A program made the position numbers and the translations under genes. Source: DTU052 sp050951725 (GTDB lineage: Bacteria > Bacillota > Syntrophomonadia > Syntrophomonadales > DTU052). Taken from it: a DNA stretch of 64,000 nucleotides. The stretch lies in the NCBI GenBank assembly GCA_050951725.1, contig JBMNJO010000025.1:109023-173022 (forward strand), written 5' to 3'. This document shows positions 1 to 9,043 of the stretch, piece by piece (within the stretch, counting starts at the first letter, position 1; each line of letters opens with the position of its first letter). The notes under the pieces are model-generated. The model saw only the letters and a list, made by a program, of their open reading frames with translations, was not told the DNA's origin and made no database searches.

Positions 1-66
1 ATATCTACATGTCCTTTGGTGATTGTTTGAGTTGTAACAATTCGTAATAGAGGGGAGTTAATCATT

Positions 67-2418
67 TTGTCATTGACGATGAGAAAAAACAGTCGTATTA
101 GCTGCATTATTGTAATCCTGGTTATCCTGGCCTTATTTGCTGGAACCAACAGCACCTGGGCGGTCGACACTGCTAAGGCCGTGGAAGCCCCGCAAATCCA
201 GGTATACATAAACGGAGAGAACTGTACGGAAAAACTCTCCGCAGAAGGGGTACAGCCCCACCTTATTAGTGGCCGGACCTATCTGCCTCTACGTGCCATA
301 GCTGAGCAGATGGGCATGTCGGTGCTTTGGGTCCCGGAAAGCAACAGCGTTTACATCGGTGATCTGAGCCAGAGCCCCAATCCGCTGCTGAGGTACCTTA
401 GCACAGACGCTCTGACTCCACCGTTGGAAGAGATTAAACCGGAGCACTTTATCCCGGCCCTGGAATACTCAATGGCCGTGGAACGGCAGGTGATTGAGGA
501 TATTATACATAACCCGGAGGCTCCGAGTTTCGCCAACACTGTAGAACCCTTGGAAAGACTTAACATGAGTGAAGAGATTGGCAATATAATAGTTGTCCTT
601 TATAACGCTGCGAACACTGATGAGCTGCAAAAAGTAGTTGAGGAAGCGTTGGTGCTCCTCTCCAACCATAAGAACGATATCTTCTTCAATAAAGCTCTCT
701 TTGACCGGGTGTCCCAGGCCCGCCGGCAGGCCAGCACCCGGGATCTGACTCCAGAGCAGTTGACGCTTTTAGAGAAGTACCACCAGTTGTTTATTAATAA
801 TGGGGTCAACTTGACTGCAGAACAGCAGGATCGGGTGCGCCAGATTAACAGCCGCCTGGAAAGTCTCTCCAACCGATACTATTCCAACGTGCTGGAAGAC
901 ACCAGTGCCGGATATTTGCTTATTACTGATCCCAAAGACCTGCAGGGCTTGCCTGATAGTTTGGTGCAAGAAGCTTATAAGGAGGCCAAATCCCGAGGAA
1001 TGGATGGATGGTGCTTCACCATGGATTATCCTACCGTATCTTTATTTCTCAGCCGTGCCGATAACCGGGAAAAACGCCGGGAAATGGACCAGATTTTCAG
1101 ATCTATTGGAATGATGACTCCGGAAACGGATAACCGGGAGATCGTGAAGGAAATTGTTAACCTGAGACTGGAAAAGGCTAAACTTCTAGGTGTCCCCAGT
1201 TATGCGGACTGCGTTTTGCAGAGCAGGATGGTCGAAAACAAGGAGGCGGTAATGAGTTTTCTGAACGAACTGGTGGACGTGGCTTTACCGGCCGCTCGGG
1301 AAGAAATCAAAATGATTGAGGAGTATGCTTGGAACAAGGGTTTTGAAGGCCCAGTGGCCAGCTATGATTTTTCCTATTTCGCTTCTCAATTGCTACAGGA
1401 GAAATACAGTTTTGATAGAGAGGCTTTGCGCCCTTATTTTGAATTAAATCAGGTTAAAGCGGGAGTATTTGAGCTGGCGAAAAGACTGTATGGCCTGCGC
1501 TTCGTTCAAAATGAACAGATTCAGGTTTACCATCCCGAAGTAAAGGCCTACGAAGTGTATGACGAGAATGACCGTTTACGGGGAATTCTTTATCTCGATT
1601 ATTTTGTCCGTGAAGGGAAGGGTGAAGGGGCCTGGGCCACCGCTTTCAGGTCTCAGGAAAAGAATGATGGGAAGGATGTACTTCCTCTGATCAACCTGGT
1701 TTATAATTTCCCCGTCCCGGGGGAAGATGGTTCATCCCTGCTGTCCTTCTACGATGTCACCACCTTTTTCCATGAATTCGGCCATGGAATGCATTTTATG
1801 CTGTCGGACGTCAACTATGCAAGCCTTTCCGCCCTGGGAGTTGCCATGGATTTCGCGGAACTCCCTTCAACCCTTATGGAAAACTGGGCTTATGAGAAAG
1901 AATTTCTCCACCTTTTTGCCCGTGATTACAAAACCGGGAAGCCACTCTCTGATGAAACCATCGATCGTTTAAGTGAAATGCGTACTGTACTAAATGCTGG
2001 TGGATTTATGGCCCAGCTGCAGTACTCGCTGCTGGACATGGGCTGGCATACCATAACTGAGCCGGTTAACATTTCGGTAGAAGACTTTGAGAATCAAATC
2101 CTGGAGGATATTCGTTACGTATCTCCCCAGCCCGTAGAAATCGAGAGTACAAACTTTACTCATTTGTTTGATAGTGACGATTATGCTGCCAGCTATTACA
2201 GTTACATTTGGTCAGACGCGTTGCAAGCCGATGTCTACGACGTGTTTAAGCAAAGCGGCATAATGGACCGAAAGACCGGCGAAGCGTTTCGGAATAAAGT
2301 CTTATCCAAGGGAGCCTCAGTTGATCCTATGATTCTGTTTAAGAATTTTGTCGGGCGGGAACCCTCAACCGAGGCCTTATTGAAGCGAGAGGGATTGTTG
2401 AAAGACGCTCTGCAATAA
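67..2418 (+). CDS. Secreted M3-family zinc oligopeptidase with copper-amine-oxidase-like N-terminal domain
   Basis: A 783-residue exported metallopeptidase that should cut oligopeptides outside the cytoplasmic membrane. An N-terminal hydrophobic segment (about residues 11-27) is followed by a copper-amine-oxidase-N-like stalk (about 45-98, with the GRTYLPLRAIAEQMG signature). The M3 catalytic domain holds the zinc motif HEFGH at residues 569-573 and a downstream FAELPS segment supplying the third ligand Glu. The start is a TTG nine bases after an AGGGGAG ribosome site; an ATG four codons later is an alternative. Cytoplasmic PepF/oligopeptidase A enzymes lack signal and stalk, so this is an extracellular variant. 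A lipoprotein RidA follows about 100 bp downstream. Family assignment is firm; substrate unknown. Confidence 0.9.
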   Translation: MSLTMRKNSRISCIIVILVILALFAGTNSTWAVDTAKAVEAPQIQVYINGENCTEKLSAEGVQPHLISGRTYLPLRAIAEQMGMSVLWVPESNSVYIGDLSQSPNPLLRYLSTDALTPPLEEIKPEHFIPALEYSMAVERQVIEDIIHNPEAPSFANTVEPLERLNMSEEIGNIIVVLYNAANTDELQKVVEEALVLLSNHKNDIFFNKALFDRVSQARRQASTRDLTPEQLTLLEKYHQLFINNGVNLTAEQQDRVRQINSRLESLSNRYYSNVLEDTSAGYLLITDPKDLQGLPDSLVQEAYKEAKSRGMDGWCFTMDYPTVSLFLSRADNREKRREMDQIFRSIGMMTPETDNREIVKEIVNLRLEKAKLLGVPSYADCVLQSRMVENKEAVMSFLNELVDVALPAAREEIKMIEEYAWNKGFEGPVASYDFSYFASQLLQEKYSFDREALRPYFELNQVKAGVFELAKRLYGLRFVQNEQIQVYHPEVKAYEVYDENDRLRGILYLDYFVREGKGEGAWATAFRSQEKNDGKDVLPLINLVYNFPVPGEDGSSLLSFYDVTTFFHEFGHGMHFMLSDVNYASLSALGVAMDFAELPSTLMENWAYEKEFLHLFARDYKTGKPLSDETIDRLSEMRTVLNAGGFMAQLQYSLLDMGWHTITEPVNISVEDFENQILEDIRYVSPQPVEIESTNFTHLFDSDDYAASYYSYIWSDALQADVYDVFKQSGIMDRKTGEAFRNKVLSKGASVDPMILFKNFVGREPSTEALLKREGLLKDALQ

Positions 2419-2441
2419 ATACATAAGTATGAGATCTGCCG

Positions 2442-2469
2442 GGGACTGGTCAATTGAAGTACCAGTCCC
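2442..2469. repeat. Hairpin between the M3 peptidase and RidA genes
   Basis: Perfect 9-bp arms GGGACTGGT and ACCAGTCCC flank a 10-base loop. No T-run follows, so it is a poor intrinsic terminator. It may be a repeat related to the GGGAC-type palindromes elsewhere in the window, or an RNA-processing stem between two co-transcribed genes. Confidence 0.5.
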
Positions 2470-2515
2470 TGACGGCCCAACGGGTCTGGTATAAATAAGA
2501 GGGGAGGGTGATAAG

Positions 2516-2971
2516 TTGAAAAGATTTCTAATAGTGGCTCTATTGCTCCTGATGGCTCTGTTTTTAAATGCCTGCTCCAACCCGAACGCAAAACGAGTTG
2601 TTAATTCAGATCAGGCACCCGCGGCCATTGGATCGTATTCCCAGGCTATCCAGGCAGGAGATATGATCTACACCTCGGGACAGATTGCATTGGATCCGGC
2701 AACCGGGGAGATGGTTTCATCGGATATCAAAGCTCAAACCGAGCAGGCCATGGAGAATCTCAAGAAGGTAATTGAGGCTGGAGGCAGTGATTTGAGCCAG
2801 GTGGTCAAAGTCACCCTTTATATCAAAGATATGGATGACTTTAGCGCGATTAATGAGATTTATGGCAGCTATTTTACGGACAATTACCCGGCCAGGTCCT
2901 GTGTGGAGGTCTCTGAGCTGCCCAAAGGCGCTCTAATTGAAATAGAGGCAATTGCTGCAGTAAGCAAATAG
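2516..2971 (+). CDS. RidA (YjgF/YER057c) family deaminase with lipoprotein signal
   Basis: RidA proteins hydrolyse reactive 2-aminoacrylate and related imines in the cytoplasm. This 151-residue copy begins with a lipoprotein signal peptide: MKR, a hydrophobic core, and a lipobox LNAC with Cys20 as the lipidation site. A complete RidA domain follows (about 29-149), including SYSQA, TSGQIALDP, and the NYPARS segment with the catalytic Arg. The start is TTG just after a GGGGAGGG ribosome site. Membrane anchoring outside the cell is inferred from the lipobox and is unusual for the family. It sits directly downstream of a secreted peptidase, so the two may act on the same extracytoplasmic peptides or amino acids. 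Confidence 0.88.
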   Translation: MKRFLIVALLLLMALFLNACSNPNAKRVVNSDQAPAAIGSYSQAIQAGDMIYTSGQIALDPATGEMVSSDIKAQTEQAMENLKKVIEAGGSDLSQVVKVTLYIKDMDDFSAINEIYGSYFTDNYPARSCVEVSELPKGALIEIEAIAAVSK

Positions 2972-3093
2972 GCATTGCAATACATCACTGTGATCAATGG
3001 TGACACGCGGCAGATGAGACAAAAGTCTCTATTAACATTGTTTGGTCGGCGAATTCAAGGCAAAGACAAAATCCTCAGGTTTCTGATTGCGTA

Positions 3094-3122
3094 TGATGCA
3101 CGGGGACTGTCCCCGTGCATCA
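3094..3122. repeat. Short near-perfect palindrome (GGGGAC-type)
   Basis: A 29-bp inverted repeat with 14-bp arms (left TGATGCACGGGGAC) lies between convergent RidA and cardiolipin synthase genes, ending 7 bp before the latter's stop. The TGATGCA-GGGGAC pattern recurs at 58758-58825 and loosely at 61294-61323, so it appears to be a dispersed REP-like family. It may also act as a bidirectional terminator, although T-runs are missing. Confidence 0.7.
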
Positions 3123-3128
3123 CCGAGT

Positions 3129-4670
3129 TTACATCAACGGTGCAAACAACCGTAGTATAGTCATGAGCAGGGCTTTTGACCAGTGAACCCTCCTGATATC
3201 ATCCAGCGTGATCTCCTGGCAGACCGTCAGGGTTTCTTCAAAATCCCTTTTTATGTCCCCTATACAACGACAGCGGTAGAGCCAGATGCCGCACTCAAAA
3301 TGCAGGTAAAGACTGCGGAAGTCCAGATTGATGGTTCCTACCACCCCGTAATCGTCATCAACCACGAAGGTCTTGGAATGGATAAACCCCGGCAGGTACT
3401 CATAGATCTTGACCCCGCTCTCCACCAGGGTACGATAATAGGACCGGGAGACCGTATGCACGTACCACTTGTCAGGGTGGTGGGGGGTAATAATACGCAC
3501 GTCAACCCCGCTTTTCGCCGCCAGACTGAGGGCAGTCACCATCTCATGGCCAATGATCAAGTAGGGGGTGGTGATGTAGACATAACGCTTGGCCCGGTTG
3601 ATAAGATTCAGGTATACTAGTTCACTGACCGGTTCATCGTCCAGGGGGCTGTCCCCGAATGGCTGCACATAACCATCACTGGCGAAGGCAATGCTCATAT
3701 CCTGTTCGGGTTGATAAGGCCATGGGTTCTCTTTAACCCCTTTGACATAATCCCACATGGATAGGAACATGACCGTCAGGCTCCACACGGCATCTCCCTT
3801 GATCATGATGGAGGCATCCTTCCAGTGGCCGTACTTCTCAAATCTATTGATGTATTCATCCGCCAGGTTTATACCTCCGGTAAAACCGGTGTGGCCGTCG
3901 ATTACTGCAATTTTGCGGTGATCCCGGTTGTTGTGTCTCCTCAACAGCAGTGGGATCAAGGGATGGAAAACGCCGCATTTGATGCCCGTGCTTTCCAGAA
4001 TTTTATCGTATTGGTACGGAAGGGTGGCCAGGCACCCGGCATCATCATAGATGACCCGAACATCGACTCCTTGGGCGGCTTTCTCCCTAAGTACCTTAAG
4101 GATGCTTTTCCACATATAACCTTCATCAATGATGAAGTACTCCAAAAAGATGAAGCGCTTTGCCTTCTGCAGTTCCTCCATCAACCGGGCAAACTTGACT
4201 TCGCCGCTGGGCAGGTACTCGGCCTCGGTATTGCGGTACGGTGGATAGTAAGAGTACTGCTGGATGTACCGCGACTGGTTTCCCGCATCAGCATCCTCAC
4301 CTTCAATCAACTCCAGACAGCCGGTGTCCGGGCCCAGTGCTTCTTTTGTATGCCGCAGGATCGGCCACATTCGCTCTCTCGCCCGCCGGCCGGTTCTATT
4401 GCCGCCGAAGAAGAAATAGAAAAGCGCGCCGAAGATGGGAAACAGCAGGATGGGTACTATCCAGGCGATCTTGTAGGCCGGATTGCTTTTGTTGTTGAGA
4501 ACCCAGATGAATGCCAGGGCCCCGATAAAAATATTGACCCCGTAGAATACCTCAAAGTACTGATTAAAGCGCAGGATAACCTCAACCATCACCACCAACT
4601 GAATGATGGCTGCAGTTACCAGAAGGACGATTCTGTTGTATATCAGGAATCTTTTCATAGTGCTTTTCAT
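3129..4670 (-). CDS. cls: Cardiolipin synthase (phospholipase D family)
   Basis: Condenses two phosphatidylglycerols to cardiolipin at the membrane. Two N-terminal membrane segments (about 10-30 and 38-70, with the PLDNc pattern SNPAYKIAWIVPILLFP) precede two PLD domains. HKD motif 1 (HRKIAVIDG, about residue 250) and motif 2 (HSKTFVVDD, about residue 430) are both intact, each followed by the GG/GTINL(A/D) segment. The length (~513) is normal for bacterial ClsA-type enzymes. I chose the ATG at 4670 because upstream codons lack a signal-like or membrane sequence; an ATG at 4658 is equally possible and neither has a strong ribosome site. The gene is monocistronic. Confidence 0.92.
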   Translation of the reverse strand: MKSTMKRFLIYNRIVLLVTAAIIQLVVMVEVILRFNQYFEVFYGVNIFIGALAFIWVLNNKSNPAYKIAWIVPILLFPIFGALFYFFFGGNRTGRRARERMWPILRHTKEALGPDTGCLELIEGEDADAGNQSRYIQQYSYYPPYRNTEAEYLPSGEVKFARLMEELQKAKRFIFLEYFIIDEGYMWKSILKVLREKAAQGVDVRVIYDDAGCLATLPYQYDKILESTGIKCGVFHPLIPLLLRRHNNRDHRKIAVIDGHTGFTGGINLADEYINRFEKYGHWKDASIMIKGDAVWSLTVMFLSMWDYVKGVKENPWPYQPEQDMSIAFASDGYVQPFGDSPLDDEPVSELVYLNLINRAKRYVYITTPYLIIGHEMVTALSLAAKSGVDVRIITPHHPDKWYVHTVSRSYYRTLVESGVKIYEYLPGFIHSKTFVVDDDYGVVGTINLDFRSLYLHFECGIWLYRCRCIGDIKRDFEETLTVCQEITLDDIRRVHWSKALLMTILRLFAPLM

Positions 4671-4832
4671 CCAAGTTGAATTACTGGCATGTATGTATGT
4701 CACTATGCAGCTTTGTTGACAGCTGTATCCCACTTCCTCTTAATTATAATAGATTGCGCACCACCCAAGGCACAGTGTCAATCTTTTCCCTTGTTATTGA
4801 ACGCCGGCAAAATCTTTTGATATTTGGTCATT

Positions 4833-6698
4833 CTATTCCTCGTACAGCTTATCAATCAAAGGCTTATACTTCTGGTCAATAAACTTCCGCTTCAGTTTAA
4901 GGGTCGGGGTCAGCTCACCGGCCTCCTGAGTCAGCTCCTGGGGCAGCAGGACGAACTTCTTGATCTTCTCGACCTGGCCCAGGGTTTTGGTCTTCTCTTC
5001 GATAAGACCTTCATAGAACTTGTAAACCGCCGGATTCTTTATAATCTCTTCCGGTGAAGTATACTCAATATTATTCTTCTTGCAGTAATCTTCCAGCATG
5101 ACGAAGTTGGGCACCACCAGAGCCGAGAGGAACTTTCTACCTTCGCCGATGCAGACAAACTGGGAGATAAACACCTCATTGCCAACGAGGGATTCAATCT
5201 GCTGCGGTGAGATATTCTTCCCACCGGCGGTGATGATGAGTTCCTTTATCCGGTCGGTTATCTTGATGTATGTCAATCGCTCGCCGTTTTTCTCTTTATG
5301 GTACAACTCGCCTATGTCCCCGGTCTTGAACCATCCGTCCTCGGTCAAAACCGCCTGGCTCGCTTCCGGGTTCTTGTAGTATCCGGTCATGGACATGCCA
5401 CCCTTAAGCTGGACCTCTCCCTCGTCGGAGATTCTGACCTGGGCCATGGAGAGCAGGCACCCGCAGTACCCGGGGATGGCGTTATCCCGGTAACCGACGC
5501 AAACCGGGAAAAACTCGGTCAAGCCGTAGCCCATGGCGATATTTATGCCAATCGCCTGGAAGAACTCATTGACATCAGGGGCAAAGGCCGACCCGCCCAC
5601 ATGATAGATATTGCAGTTTTCGGCTCCCAGCATCGTTCGTATCTTGCTGAATACCAGTTTATCCGCGATCTTGTACTTGAGGCCGTACCTGTCATTCCGA
5701 TAAGCCTGAATACCTACTCCCTTGGCCCATTCAAACATTCTGTATTTCAAACCGCCCGCATTTTTCATCCCGGCATGAATGGTACCATATACTTTATCCC
5801 ATACCCGCGGAACACTGGTCATAAAATGAGGCCGGAAGTGAACCATGTATTCCAGGAAATCCGTCGGGTTAGGACAGTAACCGATCTGCACCCCGATGCT
5901 CATGCAGCCGTAGGACCACAGCCTTTCAAATATATGCGACAAGGGCAGGATTGAAAGGGAAACGTAATGGGGGCCGGCCTCAGGGTAACGCAGCGAAGGA
6001 AAAATCCCGGCCAGAAAGCTCCGGTGAGTATGTACGGCCCCTTTGGGATTGCCGGTGGTTCCTGAGGTATATATTATGGTGACTATATCATCGGGATCGA
6101 CGTTATTGAGCCTTTCCTCAAACTCCTTACCGTTATTGAGAAGTCTCCCCTTTTCAATGAGCTTGCTCAGGTAAACGCTGTTATCTCCGGAGATTTCGAT
6201 GTTGTCCTGCATGGCGACAATGTACTTCAGATACCTGTTGTCGGCAATAATTTGCCGGGCTTTGTTGTACTGTTCCTGATTCCCGACGAATACAACCTTA
6301 ACCTCCGCGTCGTTGATAATGTACTCTGCTTCCTCCTTGGAGTTGGTTGCGTAGATGGGCACTGAGACGGCCCGGGTGGCCAGAATCCCCAAATCGGAAA
6401 CCGCCCATTCTGAACAATTGACTGAGAATATGGAGCACATATCACCGGCTTCGATCCCCATGTCAATAAGGGATTTGGCCAAAGCCGTAATCTGCTCCCC
6501 AAACTCCGTCCAGGTGAGCGACTCCCACTCTCCATTAACGTTCTTTTGGGTAAGTGCTGTGGTGTCTTTAAAGATTGGTGCGTTCTTCAGGATCATGAAA
6601 GCCAGGGTCTTGTTCTCCGCCAGGTATTGCTTGAATCCTCCATCCCAATCATGATCACTGTCACGCCACACCGGCATGTTTCGGGTTGCGTTATGCAT
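4833..6698 (-). CDS. Long-chain acyl-CoA synthetase (AMP-forming)
   Basis: Activates long-chain fatty acids to acyl-CoA with ATP, giving AMP and PPi. The 621-residue protein carries the AMP-binding P-loop YTSGTTGNPKG (about residue 210), the A5-like GYGLTE motif, the TGDIGEL motif and the C-terminal ITDRIKELIITAGGKNISP hinge segment. The length matches the large FACS/FAA1 subclass rather than the ~550-residue FadD type. The start ATG is preceded by GGAGGGGGG at ideal spacing. It is transcribed alone from a promoter at 6743-6771. With the acyl-CoA dehydrogenase and the second ligase in this window it fits a fatty-acid-oxidising lifestyle. The exact chain-length preference cannot be read from the sequence. 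Confidence 0.92.
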   Translation of the reverse strand: MHNATRNMPVWRDSDHDWDGGFKQYLAENKTLAFMILKNAPIFKDTTALTQKNVNGEWESLTWTEFGEQITALAKSLIDMGIEAGDMCSIFSVNCSEWAVSDLGILATRAVSVPIYATNSKEEAEYIINDAEVKVVFVGNQEQYNKARQIIADNRYLKYIVAMQDNIEISGDNSVYLSKLIEKGRLLNNGKEFEERLNNVDPDDIVTIIYTSGTTGNPKGAVHTHRSFLAGIFPSLRYPEAGPHYVSLSILPLSHIFERLWSYGCMSIGVQIGYCPNPTDFLEYMVHFRPHFMTSVPRVWDKVYGTIHAGMKNAGGLKYRMFEWAKGVGIQAYRNDRYGLKYKIADKLVFSKIRTMLGAENCNIYHVGGSAFAPDVNEFFQAIGINIAMGYGLTEFFPVCVGYRDNAIPGYCGCLLSMAQVRISDEGEVQLKGGMSMTGYYKNPEASQAVLTEDGWFKTGDIGELYHKEKNGERLTYIKITDRIKELIITAGGKNISPQQIESLVGNEVFISQFVCIGEGRKFLSALVVPNFVMLEDYCKKNNIEYTSPEEIIKNPAVYKFYEGLIEEKTKTLGQVEKIKKFVLLPQELTQEAGELTPTLKLKRKFIDQKYKPLIDKLYEE

Positions 6699-6742
6699 GT
6701 ATCTTCCCCCCTCCGTTGGTATGTATTGACATCGCTGGCCTT

Positions 6743-6771
6743 ATTATCATTTGAAGCGACAATATAGTCAA
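6743..6771 (-). promoter_or_regulatory. Sigma-A-type promoter of the acyl-CoA synthetase gene
   Basis: On the minus strand, TTGACT (6766-6771) and GATAAT (6743-6748) are separated by 17 bp, about 45 bp upstream of the start codon at 6698. A good match to the housekeeping consensus. Confidence 0.6.
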
Positions 6772-7376
6772 TATATTCGGAAGGTTAAGCCGCATCGAAA
6801 GGGCGTGACAGGGGACGTTTAAGCCCGCCGCTTAGGTCTGTTTGGGCAGCCAAACCCAACGTTTATAACCCTGTGAGTGCAAGATAGTAAGATACGTTGG
6901 ACTTGCAGCAGAATTAATCATAATCTTTAACAAAATCTAATATCTCTGACTATTGTCAATAAGTGGCTTTCCATCCACCATTTTTATTGATATATTATAA
7001 AAAATGGTTGAAATAACCAAAGGCTCATATCAAAGGTTAATTGAAAGCTGGTGACCCAGGCATGGGGATGTTCTATATTCTTTTGGCAGAGCCAGTGCGG
7101 CCAAACTTCTTTACCTGAGGTTAAGAAGTACACCTGATTTATGTCAACAGGCACTTCTCAAGCAGATTCCGGGTTTGTCCAACACCCTATTACCGAGACC
7201 TTTCACAACAATTTCCTATGCTCTTACCGGCTTCAAAGGACCTGACTTGAAGGAGGTGGGTTGTTTTATCTTGCCTGGTTTCAAGGCTGTTACCCAGTGG
7301 TGATGCGGTACGCTACTCCGTATGGTCTGGACAAGATTCCGCTCAACGATTCCATTCATAGTTAGGAGGATTGCCG
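6772..7376. other. About 600-bp intergenic region, no gene recognised
   Basis: Lies between the divergent acyl-CoA synthetase and 4-hydroxybutyryl-CoA dehydratase genes. I found no open frame with a ribosome site or recognisable protein. It is fairly AT-rich around 6900-7020. The ribosome site of the dehydratase (AGGAGG, 7364-7369) closes the region. It probably holds the dehydratase promoter and leader, but I could not pick a convincing -35/-10 pair. Confidence 0.5.
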
Positions 7377-8849
7377 ATGAGAACCAAAGAGCAATATATT
7401 GAAGACCTGAAGAAAAAGAACCCGAACCTCTATTATAACGGGAAAAAGATTGATCGCCTTGACCCCATGCAGCTTCCGGCGATCAATGTAATGGGGACGA
7501 CCTTCGAGGCCGCTATGGATCCGGAATATAAGGACCTGTGTACAGCCACCTCCCATTTGACCGGAGAAACCATCAACCGGTTCACTCATATCCACCAGAA
7601 TATTGATGATCTGCATAAGAAACAGGATATGACGAGAAAACTGGGCAATCTGGTGGGGGGATGTATCCAAAGATGTATGGGAACTGACGCCGCCAATGCT
7701 ATCAACTGTGTATCCTTTGAAGCCAGTAAAAACCCGGATCGGAAAACCGACTATCATGCCAACTTCCTCAAGTGGCTGGAATACTTCCAGAAGAACGACC
7801 TGGTCGGCAGTTGTGCTCAAACCGACCAAAAAGGTGAGAGGCTAAAAAGGCCCTCCCAGCAGACCGACCCGGATATGTATCTCCATGTCGTATCGGAGAA
7901 TGCTGATGGCATAGTGGTGCGGGGCTGCAAGGTCCACATCTCCGAGGCTTCGATTTCAGATGAAATCTTAGTAGTGCCTAACCGCGCACTACTGCCGGAG
8001 GAAAAGCAATACGCAGTCTGCTTTGCCATACCCTCCGACCATCCTCAGATTAAACAGGTTGTGAGCTTCCATAACTACTTCCAACGAGAGGTGTATCATA
8101 AAGGCTTTATCGGCGGTTATACGGATTCCTACATCATCTTCGAAGACACCTTTGTTCCCTGGGAGAGGGTCTTCCTGTGCGGGGAAACCCAGCATGGTGG
8201 TATAGCAGCCCTGTTATTCGCTCTTTTCCATCGTCACAGCTATTCCGGGTGTAAACCGGCTACCCTCGACTACATTATTGGGATGGCCAGCCTGGCTGCC
8301 GAAATCAATGGGATTGAGAAAACCCCGCATTTTAGAGCCAAGCTGTCCGAACTTATCCTGACTGGTGAACTGGGCTATGCTGCTGGTTTTACCTCTTCAC
8401 ACCTGGGTTCACCTCAGGTTTATATGCCCGGGAAGGGATTGGTTCCGTATGGACCCGGCAGTTATATCCCCCATTCCATTTATGCCAATGTAGGGAGATG
8501 CCTGACCGGAGAAGCAGTATTCCGTGAACAGGAAATACTGTGCAACATCGCTGGTGGATTGCCAGCCACCTTCCCGTATGAAAGAGACTTTACCAACCCG
8601 GAAACCAAGGACCTCCTGGAGAAGTACCTCAAACGCAATCCCCGGATGCCGATTGACGATCAGATCAAGTTCTGGTACCAATTCATCGATTTTACCTGTT
8701 CTCATTCGGCCGGGTCCAAGGGCTATGGACAATACCATGGCGGAGGGTCGCCGATTATGGAACAGATCGCGATAACCTCACAATATGACGTCAAGTCAAG
8801 GAAAGAAAACGTCAGAAGACTGGCTGGCATGAGGCCTTCGGAAGGATAA
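7377..8849 (+). CDS. abfD: 4-hydroxybutyryl-CoA dehydratase / vinylacetyl-CoA delta-isomerase
   Basis: Converts 4-hydroxybutyryl-CoA to crotonyl-CoA by a radical mechanism, using FAD and a [4Fe-4S] cluster; part of succinate/4-aminobutyrate/4-hydroxybutyrate fermentation. The protein is 490 residues, the same size as the clostridial enzyme. Candidate cluster ligands are present with the expected spacing: Cys96 and Cys100 in GGCIQRCMG, and His285 and Cys292 in HRHSYSGC, matching the known Cys99/Cys103/His292/Cys299 pattern. ATG 7377 is preferred over TTG 7371 because AGGAGG lies seven bases upstream. No CoA-transferase or 4-hydroxybutyrate dehydrogenase is adjacent, so the rest of the pathway must be elsewhere. 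A related flavoprotein hydroxylase (HpaB) is excluded by the conserved ligands. Confidence 0.92.
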   Translation: MRTKEQYIEDLKKKNPNLYYNGKKIDRLDPMQLPAINVMGTTFEAAMDPEYKDLCTATSHLTGETINRFTHIHQNIDDLHKKQDMTRKLGNLVGGCIQRCMGTDAANAINCVSFEASKNPDRKTDYHANFLKWLEYFQKNDLVGSCAQTDQKGERLKRPSQQTDPDMYLHVVSENADGIVVRGCKVHISEASISDEILVVPNRALLPEEKQYAVCFAIPSDHPQIKQVVSFHNYFQREVYHKGFIGGYTDSYIIFEDTFVPWERVFLCGETQHGGIAALLFALFHRHSYSGCKPATLDYIIGMASLAAEINGIEKTPHFRAKLSELILTGELGYAAGFTSSHLGSPQVYMPGKGLVPYGPGSYIPHSIYANVGRCLTGEAVFREQEILCNIAGGLPATFPYERDFTNPETKDLLEKYLKRNPRMPIDDQIKFWYQFIDFTCSHSAGSKGYGQYHGGGSPIMEQIAITSQYDVKSRKENVRRLAGMRPSEG

Positions 8850-8960
8850 GGAAAAGAAGAAAACAGTAAAACGTTAGCCATACCTGGTTAGACGCAGAGT
8901 GTGGAGTTCCTGACCGATTCCCAATGAAGCAACCAATCAAGTATATTCCCCAATAGAGCA

Positions 8961-8996
8961 TAAAGGGTGCGTCTCCACATATAGGCGCACCCTTTA
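8961..8996. terminator. Bidirectional intrinsic terminator
   Basis: Arms TAAAGGGTGCG and CGCACCCTTTA flank a 14-base loop between the convergent dehydratase and glycerophosphodiesterase genes. The A/T-rich ends would give a short U-tract in either direction. Confidence 0.75.
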
Positions 8997-9043
8997 GAGT
9001 TTATCTGACTGCAATAGTTAATGCCAGTTTTTCTAAGTAGGAA

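Noticed and set aside
3825..4679. 284-codon open frame opposite cardiolipin synthase
   Set aside because: Antisense to a gene with intact HKD motifs; no ribosome site and no protein-like features.
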